Both the position numbers and the translations under genes were made by a program. Shown piece after piece: positions 55,438-63,541 of a stretch of DNA of 64,000 bases (within the stretch, counting starts at the first letter, position 1; each line of letters opens with the position of its first letter). The stretch is from NCBI GenBank assembly GCA_016873295.1, contig VGXM01000013.1, forward strand, positions 1-64,000, in the 5' to 3' direction. Source of the stretch: Phycisphaerae bacterium (lineage in GTDB: Bacteria > Planctomycetota > Phycisphaerae > Phycisphaerales > UBA1924). A model generated the notes under the pieces. The model was not told the origin of the DNA and ran no database searches. It saw nothing but the letters and a program-made list of their open reading frames with translations.

Positions 55438-57120
55438 ATGCCCCTACCGCCGACGCCCCGCAACGCCCCCCTGGTCCTCCTCATCCGCGACGGCTGGGGG
55501 ATGAACCCGCACGCGGACCACGCGGCGTTCGACGCCGTCCGCCTGGCCCGCACGCCCGTCGCCGACGCCCTCATGGCCCGGTACCCCTGGACCCTCGTCA
55601 AGACCAGCGGCGAGGACGTGGGGCTGCCGCCCGGCACGATGGGGAACAGCGAGGTCGGGCACCAGAACATCGGCGCCGGGCGCATCGTGCCCCAGGAGTC
55701 GCTCGTCATGACGCGGGCGTGCCGCGACGGGCTGCACACCAACGCGGCGATCCGGTCGGCCGTGGAGCGTGCCCGGGCCCGCGACGCCTCGCTGCACCTG
55801 ATGGGCATCAACTCCGACGCGGGCGTGCACGGCCAGCTGGCGCACCTCTACGCGGTCCTCGCCGCGGCCAAGGCGCTGGGCATGCCCGCCGACCGCGTGT
55901 TCGTCCACCTCTTCACCGACGGGCGCGACACGGGCCCGTTCACCGGGCTGGAGTTCGCCCGCCGGGTCGAGGGCGAGTGCGCCCGCCTCGGCGTCGGGCG
56001 CATCGCCAGCGTGATGGGGCGCTACTACGCCATGGACCGCGACCACCGCTGGGAACGCGTCCGAATGGCCTATGACTGCCTCACGGGACGGAGCGCCCAC
56101 GCGGCCCCCTCGGCGCCCGAGGCGATCCAGCGCTCCTACGACCACCCCCCAGGCCAGACGCTCAAGGGCGACGAGTTCGTCACCCCCACCGCCGTCGGGA
56201 CGCCCGCGCAGATCGCGGCCTCGCGCCTTCGCGACGGCGACTCGGTCATCTTCTACAACTACCGGGGCGACCGGCCCCGCGAACTCTCGGCCGCGCTTCT
56301 CTTCCCCGACGACCAGTGGGCCGGGGTCAAGCCCAGCCCGGACACCGGCGCCGTCGGGTTCGACCGCGGCACGAGGCTCGACCTGCACTACGTCACCATG
56401 ACCGATTACTGGGAGAGGCTCACGCCCTTGGTCTCGGGCGTGGCGTTCCCCAAGCCGGCACGGATGAAGCACGCGGCGGGCGAGTGGCTCGCCTCGCTCG
56501 GGCTCACCCAGCTCCGCTGCGCCGAGACCGAGAAGTACCCCCACGTCACCTTCTTCTTCAACGACTACCGCGAGGAGCCGTTCCCGGGCGAGACCCGCGA
56601 GAACCCCCCCAGCCCGAAGGTCAAGACCTACGACCTCGCGCCGGAGATGTCGGCGGGCGCGGTGCGCGACGCGGTCCTGCGCCGCCTTGCCGCCCCGGAC
56701 TGCCAGACCCTGCTCGTCGTCAACTTCGCCAACCCGGACATGGTCGGACACACGGGCTCGCTCCCCGCGGCGATCAGGGCCTGCGAGGCCGTCGACGCCT
56801 GCGTCGGGCGGATCACGGACGCGGCCCTCGCCCGCGGCGGGTCGCTCATCGTCACGGCGGACCACGGCAACGCCGAGCAGATGTGGGACCCGGACACCAA
56901 CGCCCCACACACCGCCCACACCACCTACGACGTGCCCCTCATCGTCGTCGCCGCGGGGTTCGAGGGCAGGTCGCTGCGCGGCGACCGCGACCCGCGGGGG
57001 TGGTTCGACGCCGACGCGCGGCGCCGGCGCGGCCGCCTGTCGGACATCCTCCCCACGGCCCTCGACATCCTGGGCCTGCCGCAGCCGCCCGAGATGACCG
57101 GTCGCTCACTCCTGGTCTAG
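55438..57120 (+). CDS. gpmI: 2,3-bisphosphoglycerate-independent phosphoglycerate mutase
   Basis: 560 residues, slightly longer than the ~515 typical. Alkaline-phosphatase superfamily: first metal Asp18 in LIRDGWG, phosphoserine Ser71 in TMGNSEVGHQNIGAGR, then DGRDTGP, NYRGDRPREL, VNFANPDMVGHTG and TADHGNAEQM. Interconverts 3- and 2-phosphoglycerate in glycolysis with Mn. A short insert near 430 (ETRENPPSPK) matches the family's loop. Its 3' end overlaps the convergent small coiled-coil gene by 15 bp. Confidence 0.94.
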   Translation: MPLPPTPRNAPLVLLIRDGWGMNPHADHAAFDAVRLARTPVADALMARYPWTLVKTSGEDVGLPPGTMGNSEVGHQNIGAGRIVPQESLVMTRACRDGLHTNAAIRSAVERARARDASLHLMGINSDAGVHGQLAHLYAVLAAAKALGMPADRVFVHLFTDGRDTGPFTGLEFARRVEGECARLGVGRIASVMGRYYAMDRDHRWERVRMAYDCLTGRSAHAAPSAPEAIQRSYDHPPGQTLKGDEFVTPTAVGTPAQIAASRLRDGDSVIFYNYRGDRPRELSAALLFPDDQWAGVKPSPDTGAVGFDRGTRLDLHYVTMTDYWERLTPLVSGVAFPKPARMKHAAGEWLASLGLTQLRCAETEKYPHVTFFFNDYREEPFPGETRENPPSPKVKTYDLAPEMSAGAVRDAVLRRLAAPDCQTLLVVNFANPDMVGHTGSLPAAIRACEAVDACVGRITDAALARGGSLIVTADHGNAEQMWDPDTNAPHTAHTTYDVPLIVVAAGFEGRSLRGDRDPRGWFDADARRRRGRLSDILPTALDILGLPQPPEMTGRSLLV

Positions 57121-57339
57121 GGCCGGGTCATCGACGCCGAGTTCCGCCGGCTTGGGCGGGGGCTCTTCCAGCCCGGCGATGCGGCGCTCGAGGGCGGCGA
57201 GGCGCGCCCACACCTCCGCCATCTCGGCCGACGCCCGCTCCTGATCGCGCCCCAGGAACCCGACCACCTCCTCCAGCCGGCGCACCGCGTCCGCGAGGCT
57301 CCGGGGCGTGTCACTCGGGGATGGATCGGGCGTCGGCAT
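57106..57339 (-). CDS. Small SlyX-like coiled-coil protein
   Basis: 77 residues. A Pro-rich start leads into a heptad-patterned helix (about 17-58: LADAVRRLEEVVGFLGRDQE; VWARLAALERRIAGLEE) and an acidic tail. This recalls SlyX-type proteins in size and layout only; the SlyX family motif is not exact. It overlaps the 3' end of gpmI by 15 bp. Confidence 0.5.
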   Translation of the reverse strand: MPTPDPSPSDTPRSLADAVRRLEEVVGFLGRDQERASAEMAEVWARLAALERRIAGLEEPPPKPAELGVDDPALDQE

Positions 57340-57366
57340 GGGTGCGCCGGGAGTGTACCGGCGTGC

Positions 57367-57372
57367 TAGGCT
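57367..57372 (+). promoter_or_regulatory. -10-like box TAGGCT, 8 nt before the PagL-like gene
   Basis: TAGGCT precedes the ATG at 57381 by 8 nt. No Shine-Dalgarno. Confidence 0.33.
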
Positions 57373-57380
57373 GACGCCCC

Positions 57381-58001
57381 ATGAGCCTCACCGCCGCCAT
57401 GATCGTCGCGTTCGCCGCCGCCTCGGTCGGAGCGAGCCAGGCGCCGCCGAGCGGTGCCGCGCTGCTCGCCGCCCCCGCCGCCTTTGCGCTGGAGCCGCCG
57501 ACCCCGCCCGCTCGGAGCCAGGAGTTCGGCGCCGAAGGCTCGACGTGGCTCACCGTCGGGGCCGGGTGGGCCCCCGACTTTGCCGCCGAGAACGACTTCA
57601 ACCTCCACCTGGCCTGGTCCAAGTTCCTGGTCAAGGACGTCGAGTTCGCGCTCGAGGGCGCGGGGTGGTACGCCGACCAGTCCGAGCATGACGCCTTCGG
57701 CGGCAGCGCGTCGATGATCTTCCGCTGTCACTTCGTCAACACCGGCGACTGGACGGTCTACGCCGACCTCGGGATCGGCGCGATCGCCTCGAGCGACGAC
57801 GTGCCCGAGGGCGGGTCCAGCTTCAACCTCCACCCTCGGGCCGGCGCGGGCCTCACGCGGCGCCTCGACGACGCCGGCACGAGGCTCCAAGTCGGGGTCC
57901 GCTGGCACCACGTCTCCAACGCGCGGATCTTCGGCGACGGCGACAACCCCGCCCGCGACCGCGCGATGTTCTACGCCGACCTCGTCCTCCCGCTGCGGTG
58001 A
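57381..58001 (+). CDS. PagL-like acyloxyacyl hydrolase/outer-membrane beta-barrel protein
   Basis: 206 residues. An N-terminal Ala-rich signal peptide, then amphipathic strands alternating as in an 8-stranded barrel (STWLTVGAGWAPDF; FALEGAGWYADQ; WTVYADLGIGAIAS). The penultimate strand has VGVRWHHVSNARIFGDG, matching the His-x-Ser-Asn motif of the PagL family, where His and Ser are catalytic. PagL removes the 3-O acyl chain from lipid A; in planctomycetes the role of such proteins is unclear. Convergent with the diguanylate cyclase. Confidence 0.65.
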   Translation: MSLTAAMIVAFAAASVGASQAPPSGAALLAAPAAFALEPPTPPARSQEFGAEGSTWLTVGAGWAPDFAAENDFNLHLAWSKFLVKDVEFALEGAGWYADQSEHDAFGGSASMIFRCHFVNTGDWTVYADLGIGAIASSDDVPEGGSSFNLHPRAGAGLTRRLDDAGTRLQVGVRWHHVSNARIFGDGDNPARDRAMFYADLVLPLR

Positions 58002-58010
58002 ACGCCGGGA

Positions 58011-58970
58011 TCACGCGGCGGCGTCGAGGGCGGCCTCGGCGCCGATCGCCGTCGCCGACACCACGCGGTTGCGCCCGCCCTTCTTCGCCGCGTAGAGGGC
58101 CCGGTCGGCGGCCTCCAGCCAGCCCCCCGACGCGACGCACGTCTCCGTGGGCCCAGGGGCTCCGACCAGCCCGATCGAGCACGTCACCCTGCGTTCCGGG
58201 TGGCGCGGCCAGGTCGCGGCCTCCACCGCGGCCCGGATCCGCTCGCACACGACCTGCGCGTTCTCCGGCGTCGTGTCCGGCAGGATCAGCGCGAACTCCT
58301 CGCCGCCGTAGCGACACGCGATGTCGGCCGCCCGGGCCTCGCGCTGCAGGATCGCCGCCAGGCCCTGGAGCACCGCGTCGCCGGCGGGGTGCCCGTACGT
58401 GTCGTTGATCGACTTGAAATGGTCCAGGTCCAGGAGCGCGATGGTGAGCGGGTGCGAGTGGCGCTGGTGCCGACCGTGCTCCTCCTCCCAGCGCTGGTTG
58501 AAGTAGGCCCTGTTCCACAGCCCCGTCAGCCCGTCGATCCGCGCGCGCTTGGCGAGCATCTGCAGCAGCCGGTGCATGCGCAGCGCCGAGCGGATGCGGA
58601 CGCGGAGCTCGGTCAGCTCGAAGGGCTTGGTGATGTAGTCCACCACCCCGAGGTCGAACGCCGTCACCTTGTCGTGCGGGCTCTGCAGGCCCGACAGCAC
58701 GATCACCGGGATCTCCAGCGTCGTGGGGTCGTCCTTAAGGGCCCTGAGCACCTCGAACCCGTCCGTCCCCGGCATGTTCAGGTCCAGCAGCACCAGCGCC
58801 GGGTGATGGTCCCGGGCGTACTCGATCGCCTCCCCGCCCGTGTACGCGTCCACCAGCTCCAGGTCCTCGTTCCGAAGGCGGGCCCGGAGCAGGCGATGCA
58901 CGTCCTGCGAATCATCCACCAGGAGCACCACGGGCTTGGCTTCGCCGGGTTGGAGCGCGGGGGCTGTCAT
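58011..58970 (-). CDS. Response regulator with diguanylate cyclase (REC-GGDEF)
   Basis: 319 residues from MTAPALQPGE. Receiver domain about 13-130: VLLVDDS, phospho-acceptor Asp63 (VLLDLNMPG) and ITKPFE Lys. GGDEF domain about 160-300, with active-site GGEEF at 222-226 and an inhibitory RxxD (RAAD) exactly five residues before, so product feedback is likely. It makes cyclic-di-GMP in response to phosphorylation. The HPt gene lies 49 bp upstream on the same strand and may supply the phosphate. Confidence 0.92.
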   Translation of the reverse strand: MTAPALQPGEAKPVVLLVDDSQDVHRLLRARLRNEDLELVDAYTGGEAIEYARDHHPALVLLDLNMPGTDGFEVLRALKDDPTTLEIPVIVLSGLQSPHDKVTAFDLGVVDYITKPFELTELRVRIRSALRMHRLLQMLAKRARIDGLTGLWNRAYFNQRWEEEHGRHQRHSHPLTIALLDLDHFKSINDTYGHPAGDAVLQGLAAILQREARAADIACRYGGEEFALILPDTTPENAQVVCERIRAAVEAATWPRHPERRVTCSIGLVGAPGPTETCVASGGWLEAADRALYAAKKGGRNRVVSATAIGAEAALDAAA

Positions 58971-59019
58971 CGGGGGTCGCGGCCTGAAGCTCGGTGGAAA
59001 CAACGGTGCGAGCGATCGC

Positions 59020-59361
59020 TCAGCTCCGCCCTCGGATCGCGGCCTGACACAGATCGACCAGGTTGTTCAACTCTGCCTTGATGGCGTCGAGCGAGCGCCC
59101 GCCCGCATGGGCCAGCCCCGACTCGATGCGGAACGCCGCGGCGCTGATGCCCGGGTACCCATAACCGCCCGCCGACCCCTTGATCTGGTGGGCGATCCGA
59201 TGGAGCTGGTCGGCGTCTCCCTCGCGCCACGCCGATTCCATCGAGGCCACGCGGGGACCCAGCTCGTCCAGGAACAGCGTCAGCAGTTCCGCCATGTCCG
59301 GATCGCCGGCGAACTCGCTGCGCACAACCCGGTCGGCCGGTCGGCTTGAGGCATCGTCCAC
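59020..59361 (-). CDS. Histidine phosphotransfer (HPt) protein
   Basis: 113 residues from GTG at 59361; GGGGAGG lies 7 nt upstream and selects this start over longer frames. A single HPt four-helix domain: LLTLFLDELGPRVASMESAW, then HRIAHQIKGSAGGYGYP with phosphorylated His58. Works between a hybrid kinase and a response regulator. The next gene encodes a REC-GGDEF protein, the obvious partner. No kinase in the window. Confidence 0.85.
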   Translation of the reverse strand: MDDASSRPADRVVRSEFAGDPDMAELLTLFLDELGPRVASMESAWREGDADQLHRIAHQIKGSAGGYGYPGISAAAFRIESGLAHAGGRSLDAIKAELNNLVDLCQAAIRGRS

Positions 59362-59462
59362 GATCAGTCCTCCCCGCTGCGGGATCGACGATCCGTGGGC
59401 CCCGGTTGATCCGAACTGATCGGTTGAGCGCGGGACCGCAACGCCACGCCCCATAAACGGGC

Positions 59463-59633
59463 GTGCCCCCCCTCCCCCTCTCGACCCCACCCACCGACGC
59501 CGACGCCGGCTGGTGGGACACGCCCCCGGACCCCCCGACCTGGGCCGACGGGTCCCCGGTTCCCGACGCCCCCCCGCCGGGCATCGACGGGTCGGGCGAG
59601 CCGGAGGGGGGCGGCGGCCGGGGAGGCCCTTGA
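59463..59633 (+). CDS. Possible Pro/Asp-rich small ORF
   Basis: 56 codons from GTG at 59463, ending in a TGA that overlaps the TTGACA promoter. Product begins MPPLPLSTPPTDADAGWWD and stays Pro/Gly/Asp-rich. Third codon positions are almost all G or C, as in real genes here, but no ribosome binding site is seen and the opposite strand is also open. Tentative. The 311-bp gap between HPt and the mobile module contains nothing else I can support. Confidence 0.25.
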   Translation: MPPLPLSTPPTDADAGWWDTPPDPPTWADGSPVPDAPPPGIDGSGEPEGGGGRGGP

Positions 59634-59658
59634 CAGTGCGCCTAAATCCGTGTATAGT
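59630..59658 (+). promoter_or_regulatory. Near-perfect sigma-70 promoter of the mobile module
   Basis: TTGACA (59630-59635), 17-nt spacer, TATAGT (59653-59658). It is the only textbook promoter I found in the window, and it precedes the DUF4258-XRE-integrase genes. GGGGAG at 59661-59666 then gives the ribosome binding site. Confidence 0.8.
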
Positions 59659-59672
59659 CCGGGGAGTGGCCG

Positions 59673-59978
59673 ATGATGCGAGCCGACGCCCGCCGAGCCC
59701 TGTCCACCATCCGCCGGTGCATCCGCGCCGACCGCGTTCGCCTCACCCAGCACTTCCGCGTCCGGCTGACCGAGCGCGGCGTGCTCTGGGCCGACGTGCT
59801 GACGCTGTTCGACGCCCCGACCGGCGCCGAGGCGGACGGGTTCGACGACGCCGGGCGCGCCCGATGGATCGTGCGCGGCAGGGCGGCGGGCGGGCACGCG
59901 ATGGGCCTGGTGTGCGCGATCGGGCGCGACTCCGGGGGTCGACTGACGGTGTTCGTGACGGCGTACTGGGAGGGTTGA
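59673..59978 (+). CDS. DUF4258-like protein, candidate toxin
   Basis: 101 residues. GGGGAG 6 nt before the ATG at 59673. The sequence RLTQHFRVRLTERGVLWADVL ... ARWIVRGRA ... LTVFVTAYWEG has the DUF4258 layout: His near the start, a beta-rich RelE-like core and a terminal TAYW. Such proteins commonly pair with zinc-finger or HTH antitoxins. Here an XRE gene follows after 2 bp. Toxicity is inference; no tests or catalytic residues are certain. Confidence 0.6.
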   Translation: MMRADARRALSTIRRCIRADRVRLTQHFRVRLTERGVLWADVLTLFDAPTGAEADGFDDAGRARWIVRGRAAGGHAMGLVCAIGRDSGGRLTVFVTAYWEG

Positions 59979-59980
59979 AC

Positions 59981-60382
59981 ATGGCGACCAAGCGGAGCAA
60001 GGCGACCCCGGCGATTCACGACGACGTGCCGTTCACCGCCAGACTGCCGGACGGGCGCACGCTGTTCGTGCTGATCCCCGCGAGGTGGTGCGCGCTCGAC
60101 GCGAGCGGCGAAGTGCTGCTCAAGCCCGAGGCCGCTCGCTTCATCGACCGCGTGCAGGCGATGGCGACGCGGACGCCCGGCGTTCCCACGCCGGGGTACA
60201 TCCGTTCCTTGCGCGAGGCGATGGGCCTGACACAGGCGGACTTCGCCGGGCGCGTCGGCGTGGATTCGATGACGGTCTCGCGCTGGGAGCGGGGCGCGGT
60301 GAGGCCCGGGCCGGCGGCGGTGAAGGCCCTGGACAAACTCCGGCGCGAGGCGGGGCGGCGCGGCACCGTGATCGCGGCTTGA
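59981..60382 (+). CDS. XRE-family HTH protein, candidate antitoxin
   Basis: 133 residues. The N-terminal ~65 residues (FTARLPDGRTLFVLIPARWCAL) form a beta-type region without the CxxC finger of MqsA. The C-terminal HTH (about 67-125) reads YIRSLREAMGLTQADFAGRVGVDSMTVSRWERG, as in MqsA/HigA-like antitoxins. Probably binds the module's promoter and represses it. Starts 2 bp after the toxin-like gene, and its stop overlaps the integrase TTG (TTGA). Confidence 0.72.
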   Translation: MATKRSKATPAIHDDVPFTARLPDGRTLFVLIPARWCALDASGEVLLKPEAARFIDRVQAMATRTPGVPTPGYIRSLREAMGLTQADFAGRVGVDSMTVSRWERGAVRPGPAAVKALDKLRREAGRRGTVIAA

Positions 60383-61749
60383 CGGAAGGACGGCGACGCT
60401 CGGCGAGCATCGGACGCGAGGGCGAGCGGGGCGAGTTGAGACGGATCATCTACCGCGACGCGGCGGGGCGGCAGCAATCCCTGCGGCTGGGCAAGTGTTC
60501 GGAGCGGGCGGCGCAGAACGCCCTGGCGGGCTTCGAGCGCGTCCTGGAGGCCCACCGGGTCGGTTCGACGATCCACCCCGACGGCGTGCGCTGGCTGGAA
60601 GCGATCGACGATCGCCTGCACGCGCGGGTCGCCCGGCTGGGGTTGGTTCAACCACGGGCGGGCGCGCCGGTGGTCACGCTCGGGATGCTGCTCGAACGAT
60701 TCGACGCGGCGGCGGCGGTGAAAGCGGGCACGCGCACGACCTACCGCCAGGCCCTCGGGATGCTGCGGGAACACTTTGGCGAGTCCACGCCCATTGACTC
60801 AATCACGCCGGCCCACGCCGACGAATGGCGGAAGGCGATCGCCGAGCCGGCGACGGTGACGGGCGATGGCGGGAAGGAAACCACGAAGCGGCTGGCCCCG
60901 GCGACGGCGGCGAAGCGGGTTCGCGTGGCAAAGGCGGTGTTTCGGAAGGCGATGAAGTGGGGATTGATCGCGTCCAACCCGTTCGCCGACCTGCGGGCCG
61001 GTTCACAATCCAACCCCGAGCGGGCGTACTACGTCACCCTCGAAACCACGCGGTCGATCCTGGCGGCGTGCCCCGACGCCGAGTGGCGGGCGATCGTCGG
61101 GCTGTCGCGGTTCGCGGGGCTGCGCTGCCCGTCCGAAATCGTGGCCCTGCGCTGGGGCGACGTGAACTGGGAGCGCGGGCGGCTGACGGTGCGGAGCCCC
61201 AAGACCGCCGGGCACGAAGGCCACGCGGTTCGGGTTGTGCCGATCGCCCCGGAACTGCGCCCGATCCTGCAAGACCTGTTCGACCAAGCCGCGCCCGGGA
61301 CCGAGGCGGTGGTGCCCCGCCTGCGCGACCCGGCGATGAACCTGCGGACCCAGTTTGAGCGGATCATCGCCAAGGCGGGCGTGAAGCCCTGGCCCCGGCT
61401 GTTCCACAACCTGCGGGCGTCGTGCGCGACCGATTGGGTGGAGCGGTTCCCCGCCCACGTTGTCGCGGGCTGGCTGGGGCATTCCCCGCTGATCGCGGCC
61501 CAACACTACCTGCAAACCCGCGATGCGCACTTCGACCTTGCGGCGGGCGTTGGGCGGGTCGGTGAGGCGGCAGCAAATCCGGCAGCAAATCCGGCAGCAC
61601 AAGCGCGTCCAACCGATGCCACACCCGAACACGCCGACACCGGAAACCGCGAGAATCATGCGGTTTTGGCGGGGTGTGGCGTTCGGTGTGACCCGGTGGA
61701 AACCGGGCAAGTGACCCCAAGGGGATTCGAACCCCTGTTTCCAGGATGA
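60379..61749 (+). CDS. Tyrosine recombinase/integrase
   Basis: 456 residues from TTG at 60379, overlapping the XRE stop by 4 nt; TTG at 60436 is an alternative. A SAM-like core-binding domain (about 95-200: LGMLLERFDAAAAVKAGTRTT) precedes the catalytic domain: RFAGLRCPSEIVALRW (Arg), LFHNLRASCATDW (His, Arg), AGWLGHSP (His) and AAQHYLQ (Tyr). All key residues are present. The last 13 codons read antisense through the 3' half of tRNA-Glu (VTPRGFEPLFPG), a typical result of integration at a tRNA. Confidence 0.9.
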   Translation: MTEGRRRSASIGREGERGELRRIIYRDAAGRQQSLRLGKCSERAAQNALAGFERVLEAHRVGSTIHPDGVRWLEAIDDRLHARVARLGLVQPRAGAPVVTLGMLLERFDAAAAVKAGTRTTYRQALGMLREHFGESTPIDSITPAHADEWRKAIAEPATVTGDGGKETTKRLAPATAAKRVRVAKAVFRKAMKWGLIASNPFADLRAGSQSNPERAYYVTLETTRSILAACPDAEWRAIVGLSRFAGLRCPSEIVALRWGDVNWERGRLTVRSPKTAGHEGHAVRVVPIAPELRPILQDLFDQAAPGTEAVVPRLRDPAMNLRTQFERIIAKAGVKPWPRLFHNLRASCATDWVERFPAHVVAGWLGHSPLIAAQHYLQTRDAHFDLAAGVGRVGEAAANPAANPAAQARPTDATPEHADTGNRENHAVLAGCGVRCDPVETGQVTPRGFEPLFPG

Positions 61750-61786
61750 GAACCTGGCGTCCTGGACCGGACTAGACGATGGGGCC
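61712..61786 (-). tRNA. tRNA-Glu (anticodon CTC)
   Basis: 75 nt; CCA is not encoded. Acceptor stem GGCCCCA/TGGGGTC with one G-U pair, T-arm AGGGGTTCGAATCCCCT, and anticodon stem CCAGG/CCTGG around TTCTCAT, giving anticodon CTC. The integrase ORF runs antisense into its 3' half, marking it as the probable attachment site. Confidence 0.93.
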
Positions 61787-61861
61787 TGTCCGAGGCGGGC
61801 ATGGGGCCCCGCTCGCGCCCAAAAGATAGCCCCACCGCCCCCGGCGTCAACCGGAACGGCC

Positions 61862-62638
61862 TCACGATTGCCCGACCACCACCAGGGCGATCACGTCGTA
61901 CACCGCGTGGGCCCCCACCACGATCCCGAACCCGCGCAGGATGAACAGCGAGGCCAGGAACAGCCCCGACAGCGCATAGAACGCCAGCAGGCGGGCGTCG
62001 ATCCCGCCCCCCGACGCCGTCATGTTGTGGAACGCCGCGAACACCACCGCCGACGTCACCGCCGCCAGGACGTACCCCGCGTCCTTGTGCGTCCGCAGCA
62101 GGTCGACCGCCACGAAGTGGACCGCCGTGACCAGGATCAGCCGGAACAGCAGCTCCTCGTACAGCCCGGCCCCGATCGACAGCGTCAGGCGGGCCTGCCA
62201 GGGGAGACCGGCGATGTCCTGCCCCATCGCCAGGGCCCCGGGCTCGGCCGCCCGCGTCGCCAGCACGATCCACAGCACCAGCAGCGGCAGCGTCCAGACC
62301 GCCGACTCCAGCCACATCAGGATCAGCGTGCCCGGGCGCACACGCCAGGTGTTCCGCTCCATGACGTGCCAGACCAGGAGCACCACGCCCAGCGCAATCG
62401 CGGGCAGGTGCAGGCTCACGCCGCCGAACTCGTCGAAGAGCCGGTGCAGCATGCCCTTGGCGATCAGGGGCTCCGGTCCCTCGCGGCCCAGGCGCGCGAG
62501 GTAGAAGATCGACCCCGCCTCGTACAGAAGCATCAGCGGCAGCAGGAACGCGAGGATCGAGAGCGGACACCGCGACTCCGAGAGGTATCCCCGGGCCCCG
62601 GTGGTCGCAACTCTGCGTCTGTGTCGGGCGTCGCCCAT
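61862..62638 (-). CDS. CPBP-family intramembrane metalloprotease
   Basis: 258 residues from MGDARHRRR; about seven helices. The CPBP/Abi motif set is present: motif 1 GLYEELLFRLIL (Glu-Glu and Arg), motif 2 FAAFHNMT (His) and motif 3 VGAHAVYDVIA (His, Asp). These residues bind the catalytic metal of Rce1-like proteases. Substrate unknown. Follows rpsT by 53 bp on the same strand. Confidence 0.87.
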   Translation of the reverse strand: MGDARHRRRVATTGARGYLSESRCPLSILAFLLPLMLLYEAGSIFYLARLGREGPEPLIAKGMLHRLFDEFGGVSLHLPAIALGVVLLVWHVMERNTWRVRPGTLILMWLESAVWTLPLLVLWIVLATRAAEPGALAMGQDIAGLPWQARLTLSIGAGLYEELLFRLILVTAVHFVAVDLLRTHKDAGYVLAAVTSAVVFAAFHNMTASGGGIDARLLAFYALSGLFLASLFILRGFGIVVGAHAVYDVIALVVVGQS

Positions 62639-62691
62639 GGCGGCCGGCCCCGGGCGAACCCGGCGTCGGGCGGCCCCCGACGCCCGGCGCA

Positions 62692-62967
62692 TCAGGCCTT
62701 GACGCCCTTCTTGGCCTTCAGGGTCGCGCTCATGCGGCTCTTGCGCCGGGCCGCCTGGTTCTTGTGGATCACGCCCTTCTGGGCCGTCCGATCGATGATC
62801 TTCGACGCCTTGCGGAACGACGTGGTCGCCTGCTCCATCGTCCCGTGGAGGATCTGCTCGCGGAAGTCCTTTACCGCGTCGCGGAGCGTCGTCAGGCGCC
62901 ACCGGTTGCGGGCCCGGGCGGCTTCGTTCTGTCGGATGCGCTTGTTCGCCGTGCGAGAGTGTGCCAT
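62692..62967 (-). CDS. rpsT: 30S ribosomal protein bS20
   Basis: 91 residues starting MAHSRTANKRIRQNEAARARN, the bS20 opening with its Lys/Arg helix; the later ASKIIDRTAQKGVIHKNQAARRKSRMSA is the conserved C-terminal half. It binds 16S rRNA at the base of the body. The GC-rich frame upstream is shadow. No typical ribosome binding site immediately before. Confidence 0.94.
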   Translation of the reverse strand: MAHSRTANKRIRQNEAARARNRWRLTTLRDAVKDFREQILHGTMEQATTSFRKASKIIDRTAQKGVIHKNQAARRKSRMSATLKAKKGVKA

Positions 62968-63107
62968 CGTCGTTCCGTGTGCTCCGTCGGATTCGGTCTG
63001 CGTTCGGGCCCCCAGGAGGAATGCCCTCGGCGGGGGATGAAGAGTGTTCGCACCCTGCCGCACCGAATCAACCCCGCCCCCGACCGGTCCACGGGCCCGG
63101 GGCGGCC

Positions 63108-63482
63108 TTACCCGTCGTGTCCGAGCTCGACCCGTCCCCAGGAGTGGCCGCACGTGTTGCAGTACCACTGGGGCGGTGAGGGCTCGATCACACCTCCGCC
63201 GAGCACGGCCCGCCTCTCGAACGGGGGTCGGTTCGGATCGTCGACGTTCGTGGCCAAGCCGTGCACGATGCTCGCGACGTTCTTCGAGCCGCACTCAGGG
63301 CACGCCGCGGGTGGTGTGGCGGTCGGGTCGCTCTCGGGCGGTCCCCTTGGGTCGGGCCCGCGCCCGGGCGACGGCGTCCGACCGAGGCGATTCCAGGGGG
63401 GCGCCGCTTGATGCCCGACGCCGACGGGATAGGCTTTCGGTCCTCGGGGTTGCCGAACCCCGAACGGGCGGGCGTAGCTCAA
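63108..63482 (-). CDS. Zinc-ribbon protein of unknown function
   Basis: Up to 124 residues from TTG at 63482, the only start I can find, but it begins inside the antisense of tRNA-Arg, so the true N-terminus is doubtful. The C-terminal half is convincing: CPECGSKNV and WYCNTCGHSWG, two CxxC knuckles of a zinc ribbon about 45 residues apart, separated by a charged loop (VDDPNRPPFERR). No catalytic domain, so it may be a nucleic-acid- or protein-binding module. Convergent spacing to rpsT is not seen; it lies upstream on the same strand. Confidence 0.5.
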   Translation of the reverse strand: MSYARPFGVRQPRGPKAYPVGVGHQAAPPWNRLGRTPSPGRGPDPRGPPESDPTATPPAACPECGSKNVASIVHGLATNVDDPNRPPFERRAVLGGGVIEPSPPQWYCNTCGHSWGRVELGHDG

Positions 63483-63541
63483 TTGGATAGAGCACCTGAC
63501 TACGGATCAGGAGGTTAGGGGTTCGAGTCCCTTCGCCCGTG
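63468..63541 (+). tRNA. tRNA-Arg (anticodon ACG)
   Basis: 74 nt. Acceptor GCGGGCG/CGCCCGT, D-arm GCTC/GAGC, anticodon stem CCTGA/TCAGG around CTACGGA giving ACG, and T-loop TTCGAGT. CCA not encoded. Confidence 0.93.

Noticed and set aside
59362-61711. Second attachment site (duplicate tRNA-Glu 3' end)
   Set aside because: No copy of GGGGATTCGAACCCC was found left of the integrase within the window, so element borders remain open.
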